DNA of 64,000 nucleotides, from the NCBI GenBank assembly GCA_029213005.1, contig JARGPI010000011.1:154984-218983 (forward strand), read 5' to 3'. How positions within the stretch are numbered: the stretch's first letter is position 1; each line of letters opens with the position of its first letter. This DNA comes from Verrucomicrobiales bacterium (GTDB lineage Bacteria > Verrucomicrobiota > Verrucomicrobiia > Verrucomicrobiales > DEV007). A program made the position numbers and the translations under genes. The notes under the pieces are model-generated. The model was not told the origin of the DNA. It ran no database searches and saw only the letters and a list, made by a program, of their open reading frames with translations. Shown piece after piece: positions 34,879-43,227 of the stretch.

Positions 34879-34919
34879 GATTGTACCCTGTACGGTCCCG
34901 CACCGTACCCTGTACAATC
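34879..34919. repeat. TGTAC palindrome cluster, locus 3, abutting a start codon
   Basis: GATTGTACCCTGTACGG (34879-34895) and CCGTACCCTGTACAATC (34903-34919) form near inverted arms around a 7-base spacer; only the central four bases do not pair. The right arm ends exactly one base before ATG 34920 of the M48 gene, where a ribosome binding site would be expected. Confidence 0.9.
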
Positions 34920-36116
34920 ATGCAAGCTTCAGACCTTCGATGCGCCAACGACCACTCTCTTTTTCAAAAATTGCAGAACCACCGCGATGTTAAGCGGGTT
35001 AATGAAGCGATCGAGCGACGGGAACAAGAAGGCCCCACTGGCATTCGAAGAAGTCTCCTCGCCACCTCCGTCCGGCTCACGGAAAGAATGGCACCCAGTA
35101 TCACAGCGATGGCAAACGAGTGTATCGATAAACTCGGAGTCTCACTGCCACTCGAACTTTATGTCTATTCGAGCCCGCAATTTAACGCCGCGTGCTTCAA
35201 ACCGGAAGACGACCGACTCTATGTGATGTTTTCCTCCGGCCTCCTCGAAGGCTTTACCGAAACGGAGTTGAAATTTGTGATGGGACACGAACTGGGCCAC
35301 CACGTTTACGATCACCACGGCATCCCGATCGGTCATATTCTTCAGGGCAACACCAGACCTGACCCGGAACTGGCTCTGGATCTTTTTGCCTGGTCGCGCT
35401 ACGCCGAGATCTCGGCCGACCGGGCCGGTGCCCACTGCGCTCAGGATATGGATGCTGTCGCAAGAGCGCTCTTCAAGCTATCCTCCGGTCTCACTTCGAA
35501 AGTCGTCGAGTTCAGCCTCGATGATTTTGTCAGCCAGGTCGACGATATGGAAATCGATGATCAGGAACCCGGCCAGGGCGCGCCCAAATCAGACTGGTTT
35601 TCCACCCATCCATTCAGCCCCCTGAGAGTGAAAGCCTTGAAGCTGTTCGAAGACTCGGTTCTATACGGCGGAACTCAGTCAAAAGTGGACCTGGAGGTCG
35701 GCGTGCAATCACTCCTCAGTCTGATGGAGCCCAACTACCTCGATGCCAAGACGGAAACCGCGGAAGCGATGCGTCGCATGCTTTTCGCCGGGTTAATCGC
35801 CGTGGCCGACGCCAGCGATGGGATCTCCGAAAAAGAACTGGAAGTGTTCTCGAAATTTTTCGGAGAGCACGCGTTCACCGACAAGCTCGACCTGGAGAAT
35901 ATCAAATCGAGACTCAACAACCGAATCGAAACGGTAAAAGCAAAAGCCACGCAAACTCAGGCGATGCAGGTACTGCACGACATTTGCACCATTGCCCAGG
36001 CTGAAGGTCGAATCACCGATGCCGAACGTGAAGTGCTCGATAACATCGCACTTCAGCTCGACATCCCGATCTCCTTTATCTGCAACGCACTCGTTTTAGA
36101 CAAGCAACTCGACTAG
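34920..36116 (+). CDS. M48-type metallopeptidase fused to a TerB-like domain
   Basis: 398 residues. The peptidase part (about 50-190) has the zinc motif HELGH (123-127) and the third ligand in EISAD (Glu163). The C-terminal part (about 265-395: MRRMLFAGLIAVADASDGISEKELEVFSKFF and ITDAEREVLDNIALQLDI) matches the helical TerB domain of tellurite resistance proteins and related membrane stress regulators. There is no signal peptide or clear membrane segment, unlike HtpX, so this is a soluble protease. ATG 34920 follows directly after the repeat. It converges with proS at 7 bp. Confidence 0.85.
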   Translation: MQASDLRCANDHSLFQKLQNHRDVKRVNEAIERREQEGPTGIRRSLLATSVRLTERMAPSITAMANECIDKLGVSLPLELYVYSSPQFNAACFKPEDDRLYVMFSSGLLEGFTETELKFVMGHELGHHVYDHHGIPIGHILQGNTRPDPELALDLFAWSRYAEISADRAGAHCAQDMDAVARALFKLSSGLTSKVVEFSLDDFVSQVDDMEIDDQEPGQGAPKSDWFSTHPFSPLRVKALKLFEDSVLYGGTQSKVDLEVGVQSLLSLMEPNYLDAKTETAEAMRRMLFAGLIAVADASDGISEKELEVFSKFFGEHAFTDKLDLENIKSRLNNRIETVKAKATQTQAMQVLHDICTIAQAEGRITDAEREVLDNIALQLDIPISFICNALVLDKQLD

Positions 36117-36123
36117 GAAACCA

Positions 36124-37656
36124 CTAGTAACTTTTTGCAAAGATAACGCGTCCCTCGGCCGGCTTCCCGGTGTAGATACAGGTACCTTCCGCTTTGCCAC
36201 GCAACTCGGGATCTTTCGGGATACAGCGGACCGTCACTTTTAGCTCCTGCTGCAGCGCCGCTTCATCTTCAGCCGATCCCGCCCAGGGAACCAGAGCAAA
36301 TCCGCCATGGATTTCCGGTTTATCAGCATTCTTTGGCGTGAAGAACTTCCGAAACGTCTCCATGTCGGTGATCTCAACCAGATTTTCATCGCGGAACTCG
36401 GTTGCTCTCGCCAGCAGCCCATCCTGGATCGACTGAAGCAATTCAACCATTCCGGAAACCGCGTCCGCCGTTGGAATAAAGTCTTTTTCTTTTGGTCCAC
36501 GATCCCGGCGGGAGAGCGCTACGCTACCTTTCTCGATGTCGCGCGGTCCAATTTCAATGCGGACCGGAACGCCTTTCTTGACCCACTCCCAGGTCTTCGA
36601 ACCGCCGCCGATATCGCGACCGTCGATTTCCACTTCGAGCGGCGAGCCGTGAAAGCTCAAAGCCTTCAATTGCGATGCCAGTTCCTCGCAAACCGGTAAT
36701 ACCGTGTCGCGATGCTCCGGCTTTGGTGTCACCGGAATGATAACAATCTGAGTCGGTGCAACCCGGGGTGGAACCACCAGGCCGTCATCATCCGAATGTG
36801 CCATCAGCAAAGTCCCGATCATCCGGGTGCTCACGCCCCAGCTGGTCGTCCAGGCGAGCTCACGTTTTCCTTCCCGTCCTTCAAACTGGATGCCGGCGGC
36901 TTCCGAAAAGTTCTGACCCAAAAAGTGAGACGTTCCGGCCTGGATCGCCTTCTTGTCCTGAACCATCGCTTCGACGGTGAAGGTGCTCAACGCACCGGGA
37001 AATCGCTCCGCCTCGGTTTTTTCACCCGGAATCACCGGAATCGCGAGATGATCGCGAAGGAACGTCTCATAAACTTCGTGCATCTTGTGAGTTTCCTCGA
37101 TCGCTTCCTCTTTGGTTTCGTGGGCGGTATGACCTTCCTGCCAGAGGAATTCCGCAGTTCTCAAAAACAGACGGGGCCGCATCTCCCAACGCATCACATT
37201 ACACCACTGATTAATCAAAAGCGGTAAATCACGGTAGCTCTGAGTCCAGCGCGCAAACGCCGCTCCGATGATCGTTTCCGAAGTCGGACGAATCACATAC
37301 GGCTCCGTCAATTTCCCGGCGGGAACCATTTTACCATCAGCATTCAACTCCAACCGGTGATGAGTCACCACCGCACACTCCGTGGCAAAGCCCTCGACGT
37401 GAGTTGCCTCTTTCTCCAGATAACTGACTGGAATCAAAAGCGGAAAATAAGCATTCTTATGCCCCGTGTCTTTGAACATCCGGTCCAGCTGCTGCTGCAT
37501 TTTTTCCCAAAGACCATAGCCCCACGGCTTGATCACCATACATCCACGAACTTCAGAGTTTTCAGCGAGATCCGCCGCGCGGACCACCTGCTGATACCAC
37601 TCAGGAAAATCTTCTTCCCGGGACGGGCTAATTGCGTTTTTCTGTGCTTTGGCCAT
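36124..37656 (-). CDS. proS: Prolyl-tRNA synthetase, short (archaeal/eukaryote-like) type
   Basis: Class II aminoacyl-tRNA synthetase charging tRNA-Pro. 510 residues, the short form without the bacterial editing domain insert. Recognisable parts are the start FPEWYQQVVRAADLAE, LWEKMQQQLDRMFKDTGHKNAYFPLLIPVSYLEKEA (motif 1 region), RPTSETIIGAAFARW, RTAEFLWQEGHTAHET (motif 2), and the C-terminal anticodon domain and tail ending in FAKSY, typical of the archaeal/eukaryotic-like class. It is the only synthetase in the window. Confidence 0.94.
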   Translation of the reverse strand: MAKAQKNAISPSREEDFPEWYQQVVRAADLAENSEVRGCMVIKPWGYGLWEKMQQQLDRMFKDTGHKNAYFPLLIPVSYLEKEATHVEGFATECAVVTHHRLELNADGKMVPAGKLTEPYVIRPTSETIIGAAFARWTQSYRDLPLLINQWCNVMRWEMRPRLFLRTAEFLWQEGHTAHETKEEAIEETHKMHEVYETFLRDHLAIPVIPGEKTEAERFPGALSTFTVEAMVQDKKAIQAGTSHFLGQNFSEAAGIQFEGREGKRELAWTTSWGVSTRMIGTLLMAHSDDDGLVVPPRVAPTQIVIIPVTPKPEHRDTVLPVCEELASQLKALSFHGSPLEVEIDGRDIGGGSKTWEWVKKGVPVRIEIGPRDIEKGSVALSRRDRGPKEKDFIPTADAVSGMVELLQSIQDGLLARATEFRDENLVEITDMETFRKFFTPKNADKPEIHGGFALVPWAGSAEDEAALQQELKVTVRCIPKDPELRGKAEGTCIYTGKPAEGRVIFAKSY

Positions 37657-37752
37657 GATTCAAATTTGGATGAATAAAACGGGCACGATCCTAATCTGTG
37701 ATCGAATGAAATCCAGCAAATTAAAGCAGCGAGCTGATTAGAATCCCCTTTC

Positions 37753-38169
37753 CTAACTTTTCCCCTGAAAAACCGCTTTCAAATACAAGGTCAGAGAAGC
37801 CGCGAAAAACTCCGAATCCGACGAAAACTCCTCAACCCGCCAAACCGTCGCTGACAATCCCAAATTGAGATAGTAGCGATGCGTGGAGCTCTTTCCGATC
37901 TGGACCCACGCGTTCTCCAGCGAACAACTCTTTGGTAAAACCTCGAACTCCTCCATGGGCAACAGCGGCCTGAGCACTCCTTTCTGAGCTTCCATCCCGT
38001 TCGATTGCAGATAGAAAGTACGCCACTCCGCCGGCAGCGCCACCTCGTTCTCCTTCTCCCATTGCGACAGGGCTCCCTCCGTTACCGGCGGGAAAAAAGT
38101 CGCATCAATCCGCTGCTCCCGGGCTTCCTTGAACTGAGTCATTTTAATCACGTTACGTTTCCAATCCAT
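37753..38169 (-). CDS. SMI1/KNR4 (SUKH) family protein
   Basis: 138 residues with the SUKH fold pattern: FPPVTEGALSQWEKENEVALPAEWRTFYLQSNGME, where the E-xx-L-P-xx-W/Y-x-x-F-Y-L-x-x-N-G motif is characteristic. The family includes immunity proteins for contact-dependent and other polymorphic toxins as well as housekeeping proteins. No toxin gene is adjacent, so an orphan immunity or other role is possible. It is divergent from recA across a 123-bp spacer. Confidence 0.78.
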   Translation of the reverse strand: MDWKRNVIKMTQFKEAREQRIDATFFPPVTEGALSQWEKENEVALPAEWRTFYLQSNGMEAQKGVLRPLLPMEEFEVLPKSCSLENAWVQIGKSSTHRYYLNLGLSATVWRVEEFSSDSEFFAASLTLYLKAVFQGKS

Positions 38170-38292
38170 TATTTAATAAAAGCAGAATTCTAATATACTA
38201 CGCTACAATTTTACACACTGTTCGTTTTTTCACTTTACAAACATACAGTCACACCCAAAGATTAAGACATTGGAATTAATCTTTGTAAAACT

Positions 38293-39468
38293 ATGGTTGA
38301 ACTGCTATCTCCTAACGAAAAAGATGCCGCAACTAACACGGCTGGCGTCAATGAACAAAAAAAATCACCGGTAAAAAAGCCAGTGAAACCTTCAAAATCT
38401 GCAACCGCACCTGCAATGGCAAAAAATACTGATAAAGGCGACAAAGTGGCTCAGGCACGAGCCAAAAATCTGGAATTGGCCATTTCACAGATCCAGAAGG
38501 ATTATGGCGAGACCGCCATCATGCGACTTGGGGACGACAGCAGCCTCGACATCGAAACGATTCCAACCGGAAACCTCCTTATCGACCGCGCTCTCGGAGC
38601 CGGTGGTTTTCCCCGCGGCCGAATTGTAGAGGTCTACGGACCGGAATCATCCGGTAAAACCACTCTGACTCTCACCGTGATCGCCCAGGCTCAAAAAGCC
38701 GGTGGTCTCGCCGGATTTGTCGATGTGGAGCACGCTCTCGATCCGGAATACGCCAAACGTCTCGGCGTAAACATTGAAGAGCTTCTCGTTTCTCAACCAA
38801 ACTCCGGGGAGGAAGCTCTCCGAATCGTGGAAACGCTGGTCCGCTCCAATGCGCTGGATGTGATCGTTCTCGATTCCGTCGCCGCCCTGGTCACCAAACA
38901 GGAAATGGACGGAGAAATTGGAGACGCCACCGTCGGTGCCCAGGCCCGCCTCATGAGCGCCGCACTGCGGAAGCTGACCGCGATGATTTCCAAGGCAAAG
39001 ACCGTCGTCATTTTCACCAACCAGATTCGGGAAAAAATCGGTGTGATGTTCGGCAACCCCGAAACCACACCCGGTGGACGCGCCCTCAAGTTTTACAGCT
39101 CAGTTCGCTGCGATATTCGCCGCATCGGGGCCATCAAAAGTTCTGACGGCACCGTAACCGGAAACCGGACCAAGCTGAAGATCGTTAAGAACAAAGTCGC
39201 GCCCCCTTACGGCGAAGCTGAGTTCGATATCATGTACAACGAAGGCATTTCAGCGGTGGGTTCCCTGCTGGACCTCGCCGTGGAGCACGATATTGTCCAG
39301 AAGCGCGGCTCCTGGATGAGCTACAAAGGCTCGCAACTGGCACAAGGTCGAGACGCCGCCAAGGACGCTCTCAAAGAAGATCCTGAGCTTTACGCCGAGA
39401 TCGAAGCCGAAGTTAAAGCCAAAATGGACTCCGACGACGAAGCTAAAGGTCGCAGTAAAAAGAAGTAG
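38293..39468 (+). CDS. recA: Recombinase RecA
   Basis: DNA strand-exchange protein, 391 residues. Walker A is GPESSGKT (116-123), with LDSVAALV as Walker B, and [28 protein letters not shown] is the typical C-terminal domain. The N-terminus has a 41-residue Lys/Pro/Ala-rich extension absent from usual RecA; a standard-looking start, [11 protein letters not shown], is at 38416, so either start could be used. The C-terminus is acidic then basic (SRKKK). A GCGGACA hairpin follows the gene. I did not find a convincing LexA box upstream. Confidence 0.96.
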   Translation: MVELLSPNEKDAATNTAGVNEQKKSPVKKPVKPSKSATAPAMAKNTDKGDKVAQARAKNLELAISQIQKDYGETAIMRLGDDSSLDIETIPTGNLLIDRALGAGGFPRGRIVEVYGPESSGKTTLTLTVIAQAQKAGGLAGFVDVEHALDPEYAKRLGVNIEELLVSQPNSGEEALRIVETLVRSNALDVIVLDSVAALVTKQEMDGEIGDATVGAQARLMSAALRKLTAMISKAKTVVIFTNQIREKIGVMFGNPETTPGGRALKFYSSVRCDIRRIGAIKSSDGTVTGNRTKLKIVKNKVAPPYGEAEFDIMYNEGISAVGSLLDLAVEHDIVQKRGSWMSYKGSQLAQGRDAAKDALKEDPELYAEIEAEVKAKMDSDDEAKGRSKKK

Positions 39469-39490
39469 CACAGTCTTAGCGAAACGTGAC

Positions 39491-39510
39491 GCGGACACTC
39501 CTGTCCGCGG
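39491..39510. repeat. GCGGACA hairpin, copy 1
   Basis: GCGGACA, a 4-base loop and TGTCCGC form a perfect 7-bp stem, flanked by GTGAC on the left. A related sequence, GCGGACAGGAGTGCCCGC followed by ATCAC, is at 52425 on the opposite strand. There is no T-run, so it is weak as a terminator for recA. Confidence 0.75.
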
Positions 39511-39631
39511 TTCGCCAAGCCCTCGCCTGCTTAGAAAAAAGAACCGGGAACAAGCCTTGCATCGAAGCCGTGCCGCCAGAAGTAACTCTGGCACACCAGT
39601 CCTCAGTCCTCAGATAGATTCAGTAAGACAT

Positions 39632-41101
39632 CTACTTTTTCCCCTTCTTCTTACCACGGGGTTTGGGTGACTTCCTTGGACCGTAGGTAGCTTCGAGAAC
39701 CTGATCGACAACAGCTCTATCGTCCCGGTTTTGAAAAGCAGTTAGAATCGGATCGTCGGTTTTCTCCATCTGGACACGGAGGAGCTCCCTCAGCTTATCA
39801 ATTTCCGCTGCGTGGCTGGCGCTATCGATCAAATTAATGAGACAGTCGGGATCCTTTTCCAGATCATAAAACTCCTCCGGCACCCGATACCGGAAAAGAT
39901 CGACCCTCGCTTTGATAGCCGGATCGGTCTCGGCCGCTTGGTTCATCGCCGCCATCGTTTTCCCTTCGTTGTTATTTCGATACCAGAATTTTCCATCACT
40001 GAATGGATTGTAGATATATCCGTATTGAGCCGTTTGAACGCTACGCATTGGAACCGCATCGCCCCCGGCTTTTGAATCGATTTGAGTAAAAACATGATTG
40101 CGATCAGCCTGCGCTTCTCCACGTAGAAGCGGCAGAAAGGAACGACCATCAAGTCCATCCGGACCTTCAACTCCAGTGATATCAAGAAATGTAGGGAAAA
40201 AGTCGACGACCGAAACAAAGTGAGTGCGGTTTTCACTACCTGCCTCGACCTTCCCCGGCCAGCGCACCAGAAGCGGGCTGTGCGAACTGTGGAACCAGGA
40301 GTTACACTTGGCAAAAGGAACCGCGATTCCATTGTCGGTAATAAACAAAACAACCGTCGTTTCCGCTAAGCCTGATTCGTCGAGGGCTTTCATCACACTA
40401 CCAAAGGTATCATCCAGACGGCGGGTGGAATTCAAATACTGAGCCAGTTCCGCCCGCACTCCCGGTAGGTCAGGGAGAAACCCGGGAACCTCGACTTCGT
40501 CCGCTTCGTAGATCTTCGAAGGCATCGCCGCGCCTTTTGTGAGCTTTTTCGGATTGCAATACGGGCGGTGCGGATCATGGGAATTCACCATAAAGTAGAA
40601 AGGCTTCCCCTCGGTCTTACAGCTCTCAAAAAACGCGGCGCTGCGCTCTTCGTACAGCTTTGGGTTCCGACCGTTTCCAAGCTCCCGCTGATCGAACTGA
40701 TAGTCCCATTTCATCGATGTTTTCGGAGTGGAGTGGGGAACTTTGCCGAGGATACCAGCTCGATAGCCACCGGCTTGCATCGTCGTTACAATGTCCGGCA
40801 CATCGGGCCGGGCCGGCATAAATCCCATCGCTCCCGATCGATGGCTGTACCGCCCCGTCGCGATTATCGCCCGGCAAGGAGCACAAATTGCGGCATTAAC
40901 ATGAGCGCGGCGAAACAACATTCCACTGGCGGCAAAGGCGTCCAGATTGGGCGTCAGGTCGACGGGTTTTCCGCCATAAACTCCGAGAGAATTGGCGTGT
41001 AGATCATCTGCCGTGAACAAAAGGATATTGGGACGATCATCGCTCCATCCGGTTACTAGAGAAAAGACAACGACCAAACTGCCGAGCAGTAATTTTTTCA
41101 T
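39632..41101 (-). CDS. Secreted sulfatase
   Basis: Arylsulfatase-superfamily enzyme of 489 residues that removes sulfate esters, probably from algal polysaccharides. Signal peptide about 1-20. The formylglycine Cys is Cys73 in CAPCR (C-x-P-x-R), and the metal Asp pair is Asp32-Asp33 in FTADDLH. FITDNGIAVPF has the typical late Asp-Asn metal motif. The C-terminus is Lys/Arg-rich. An anaerobic or oxygen-dependent formylglycine-generating enzyme is needed but is not in the window. It follows a leucine-rich protein gene by 22 bp, same strand, so they are one transcript. Confidence 0.92.
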   Translation of the reverse strand: MKKLLLGSLVVVFSLVTGWSDDRPNILLFTADDLHANSLGVYGGKPVDLTPNLDAFAASGMLFRRAHVNAAICAPCRAIIATGRYSHRSGAMGFMPARPDVPDIVTTMQAGGYRAGILGKVPHSTPKTSMKWDYQFDQRELGNGRNPKLYEERSAAFFESCKTEGKPFYFMVNSHDPHRPYCNPKKLTKGAAMPSKIYEADEVEVPGFLPDLPGVRAELAQYLNSTRRLDDTFGSVMKALDESGLAETTVVLFITDNGIAVPFAKCNSWFHSSHSPLLVRWPGKVEAGSENRTHFVSVVDFFPTFLDITGVEGPDGLDGRSFLPLLRGEAQADRNHVFTQIDSKAGGDAVPMRSVQTAQYGYIYNPFSDGKFWYRNNNEGKTMAAMNQAAETDPAIKARVDLFRYRVPEEFYDLEKDPDCLINLIDSASHAAEIDKLRELLRVQMEKTDDPILTAFQNRDDRAVVDQVLEATYGPRKSPKPRGKKKGKK

Positions 41102-41123
41102 AATTGATTTATCGGGTAGAGAT

Positions 41124-41969
41124 TTAATTTTTCCGGCGACTCCGTCGGGGTGGCGACTGGGTTCCTTCTTCGGCTACAACGACTTCCAAATCAGGTCGTG
41201 CCGATTTTAGTGCGTCAATAACGGTGGAATCCACTCCGGATCTGCGAGCATCAATCAACACGGCTTCCAGGGTCTCTATTTCAGCGATCGCCTTCATGTG
41301 ATCGGCGGTAAAGGAACCAATATTTTCCATACTGAAATCGGTCAGAGGCAGAGTTTTGAGGCTACGCAATCCGTCGGGAGAGATCGTCGTTTCGCTCCCG
41401 CGGGGAGCATTAAAATCCAGTTTCAGATCGACCAGTTTCGGAAACTGTTTTGCGATATGCGCGAGGTGGGCATCGTCGGGAATCAAAGGGGAATGGTAGA
41501 GATTGAGGCGCCGCAAATTCGGTAATCCCTGAAGGGTCAGAACAACGTCGCGCTGTTTCTGCAGGTTTCCCTGATTCAAATTCCGAATCCCCATGCAACC
41601 ACCAACGGTGAGCCCTTCGATCGGTAAATCACAAAACGGAGCGAGCGAACTGAAGGCTTTCCCGTGCCAAATTGTGAGCTGTTTGAGCTGCTTCAAGTCG
41701 TGCAGAAAACGCCAATCACCATCCCCCGCCGCCGGAGCATTCAGAGCGAGTTGCTCAAGATGAATCAGTTTACCTATTTTCTGTAGTTCCTCCACGGTGT
41801 GGGGAGGATTCCCTCTGGAGAAAAACTTAACCGCCTTACCCTCGTCGTTCTTCGTAATTCGAACCCCGGCTTTTTCGAAAAAAGCAACCGTCTGCCCTTC
41901 TTCACCGATTCCCCATGAAGAGACAAATAGCAGGGAAAGCCCGATAATGGATTCGAAAGTGGATTTCAT
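41124..41969 (-). CDS. Secreted leucine-rich repeat protein
   Basis: 281 residues with a signal peptide (MKSTFESIIGLSLLFVSSWG). Leucine-rich repeat units appear through the middle: LIHLEQLALNAPAAG, LKQLKQLTIWHGKAF, LPNLRRLNLYHSPLI, FPKLVDLKLDFNAP and LRSLKTLPLTDFSM. ATG 41969 is used rather than the frame limit 42017. It probably binds a partner at the periplasm or surface. It is upstream of and in one operon with the sulfatase, but the link is unproved. The C-terminus is Pro/Arg-rich. Confidence 0.8.
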   Translation of the reverse strand: MKSTFESIIGLSLLFVSSWGIGEEGQTVAFFEKAGVRITKNDEGKAVKFFSRGNPPHTVEELQKIGKLIHLEQLALNAPAAGDGDWRFLHDLKQLKQLTIWHGKAFSSLAPFCDLPIEGLTVGGCMGIRNLNQGNLQKQRDVVLTLQGLPNLRRLNLYHSPLIPDDAHLAHIAKQFPKLVDLKLDFNAPRGSETTISPDGLRSLKTLPLTDFSMENIGSFTADHMKAIAEIETLEAVLIDARRSGVDSTVIDALKSARPDLEVVVAEEGTQSPPRRSRRKN

Positions 41970-42074
41970 GAAGACTATTTCAGCACTCCGCAATTTTCTG
42001 CAAGACACGTCATCCACTGTGCCTAAAAGATGGCTTGACGGTTAAGACAAGCATCGGGTTAATTCTGAATCGCT

Positions 42075-42455
42075 ATGAAATTCTCAGAAGTGTCCTTTAC
42101 CTGTTATCCTGTCACCGATCTGGCTGAATCCCGCTCATTTTACGAAGATATTCTCGGCCTCACGCCCGCGATGAACGTCGATTGCAACGACGATCACGGC
42201 GGTTGGGTCGAATACGAGCTGGGGCCCCACACTTTGGCAATCGGCAGTGCCCCGGGTTGGGAACCCAGTGCTGATGGTCCGAGCTGCGGACTTGAAGCCG
42301 ACGATTTTGATGCCACGATCGCCAGTCTGAAAGAGGCCGAGGTCACTTTTAAAATGGAACCGTTTGAAACGCCGGTCTGTCACATGGCGATGATCTTTGA
42401 TCCATCCGGAAATGTCCTTATCATTCACAAGCGGAAGCCTGGACACGACGGTTAA
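42075..42455 (+). CDS. VOC (glyoxalase/bleomycin resistance) family protein
   Basis: 126 residues forming one vicinal-oxygen-chelate domain: VSFTCYPVTDLAESRSFYEDILGLTP, then LGPHTLAIGSAPGW, HMAMIFDPSGNVLIIHKRK. The pattern of beta-alpha-beta-beta-beta units with a His/Glu ligand set suggests a metal-dependent enzyme or ligand-binding protein. The family covers glyoxalase I, extradiol dioxygenases and resistance proteins; no choice between them is possible. It converges with the 212-residue secreted protein gene. Confidence 0.85.
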   Translation: MKFSEVSFTCYPVTDLAESRSFYEDILGLTPAMNVDCNDDHGGWVEYELGPHTLAIGSAPGWEPSADGPSCGLEADDFDATIASLKEAEVTFKMEPFETPVCHMAMIFDPSGNVLIIHKRKPGHDG

Positions 42456-42475
42456 TCAAAGGACCCGGACACTCT

Positions 42476-43114
42476 TTACTCCACAATAAGGCTTGCCGGA
42501 GAAGGAGGGCGAAATGTCAGAGCGCCTCCAACTCCCTCTTCCTCACCTTTGGGCTGATAGATCTCAAAGGTCACCGCGATGGAATCGTCGGTTTTCCACG
42601 TCAGATCAGAAAACGAAACCACCCCGAAGTCCGGCGCTGGCAGGCGGGATGCTATCCGGGTTCTCGCTGCTTTGGAGAGGCTTCCCAGCAGATCATAGGT
42701 ATCAAAATCATTTCCCGAAATCCCCGTGAAGTAGCTCACAAAAATTTCCCGGGGTTCCCATTTTCCTCCATACACCACAGCCACCGCCTTGCTGTCGCTA
42801 CGCCATTTCACATCGAGACTTCCGTGATTTTCGGCACGGCCCTGCAATGAAAAATACCGGGATGGCAAGGCTTTCACGATATAACCCTCTTTCACATCGA
42901 CGATGAAATTCCTTACCGCATCGAGATCAAGTTTCTCAAACAAAGCGTCAGGATCGGAGTCATCAAACCGGGTGTATTCACTGATTCCCCAGGCGATCAC
43001 ATATCGTCCATCCGGTGATTCTGTGCCCTGAAACGGAATCCACGAAACCTCCGCAGCAAAGGAGGACAGCGGGAGGAACAGCGCAACGCAGAAAATCCGG
43101 AAAAGTGAAATCAT
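42476..43114 (-). CDS. Secreted hypothetical protein
   Basis: 212 residues with a signal peptide (1-20, cleavage near SFA/AE). The mature part looks beta-rich with segments SPDGRYVIAWG, VKWRSDSKAVAVVYGGKW and DDSIAVTFEIYQ, a propeller-like or YVTN-like alternation, but too short for a complete propeller. No family was recognised. It stands alone between the VOC gene and a large secreted protein gene. Confidence 0.7.
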   Translation of the reverse strand: MISLFRIFCVALFLPLSSFAAEVSWIPFQGTESPDGRYVIAWGISEYTRFDDSDPDALFEKLDLDAVRNFIVDVKEGYIVKALPSRYFSLQGRAENHGSLDVKWRSDSKAVAVVYGGKWEPREIFVSYFTGISGNDFDTYDLLGSLSKAARTRIASRLPAPDFGVVSFSDLTWKTDDSIAVTFEIYQPKGEEEGVGGALTFRPPSPASLIVE

Positions 43115-43227
43115 ACGCCGAGTCTATCCGTGGAAAACCAAATCACAAGCCGGGCGAAAGCGGAAAACCTCACAAATCCAAATTAGTCAGTTGTCCCGAC
43201 CGGAAGTCTGGCTGATGAGGAAAGGTC

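Noticed and set aside
38200..38260. Possible LexA box upstream of recA
   Set aside because: A TGTTC half-site occurs near 38219, but no matching second half is present at the expected spacing.
39491..39510. Terminator of recA
   Set aside because: The stem is good, but there is no T-run, and a related copy occurs far away, so it was listed as a repeat.
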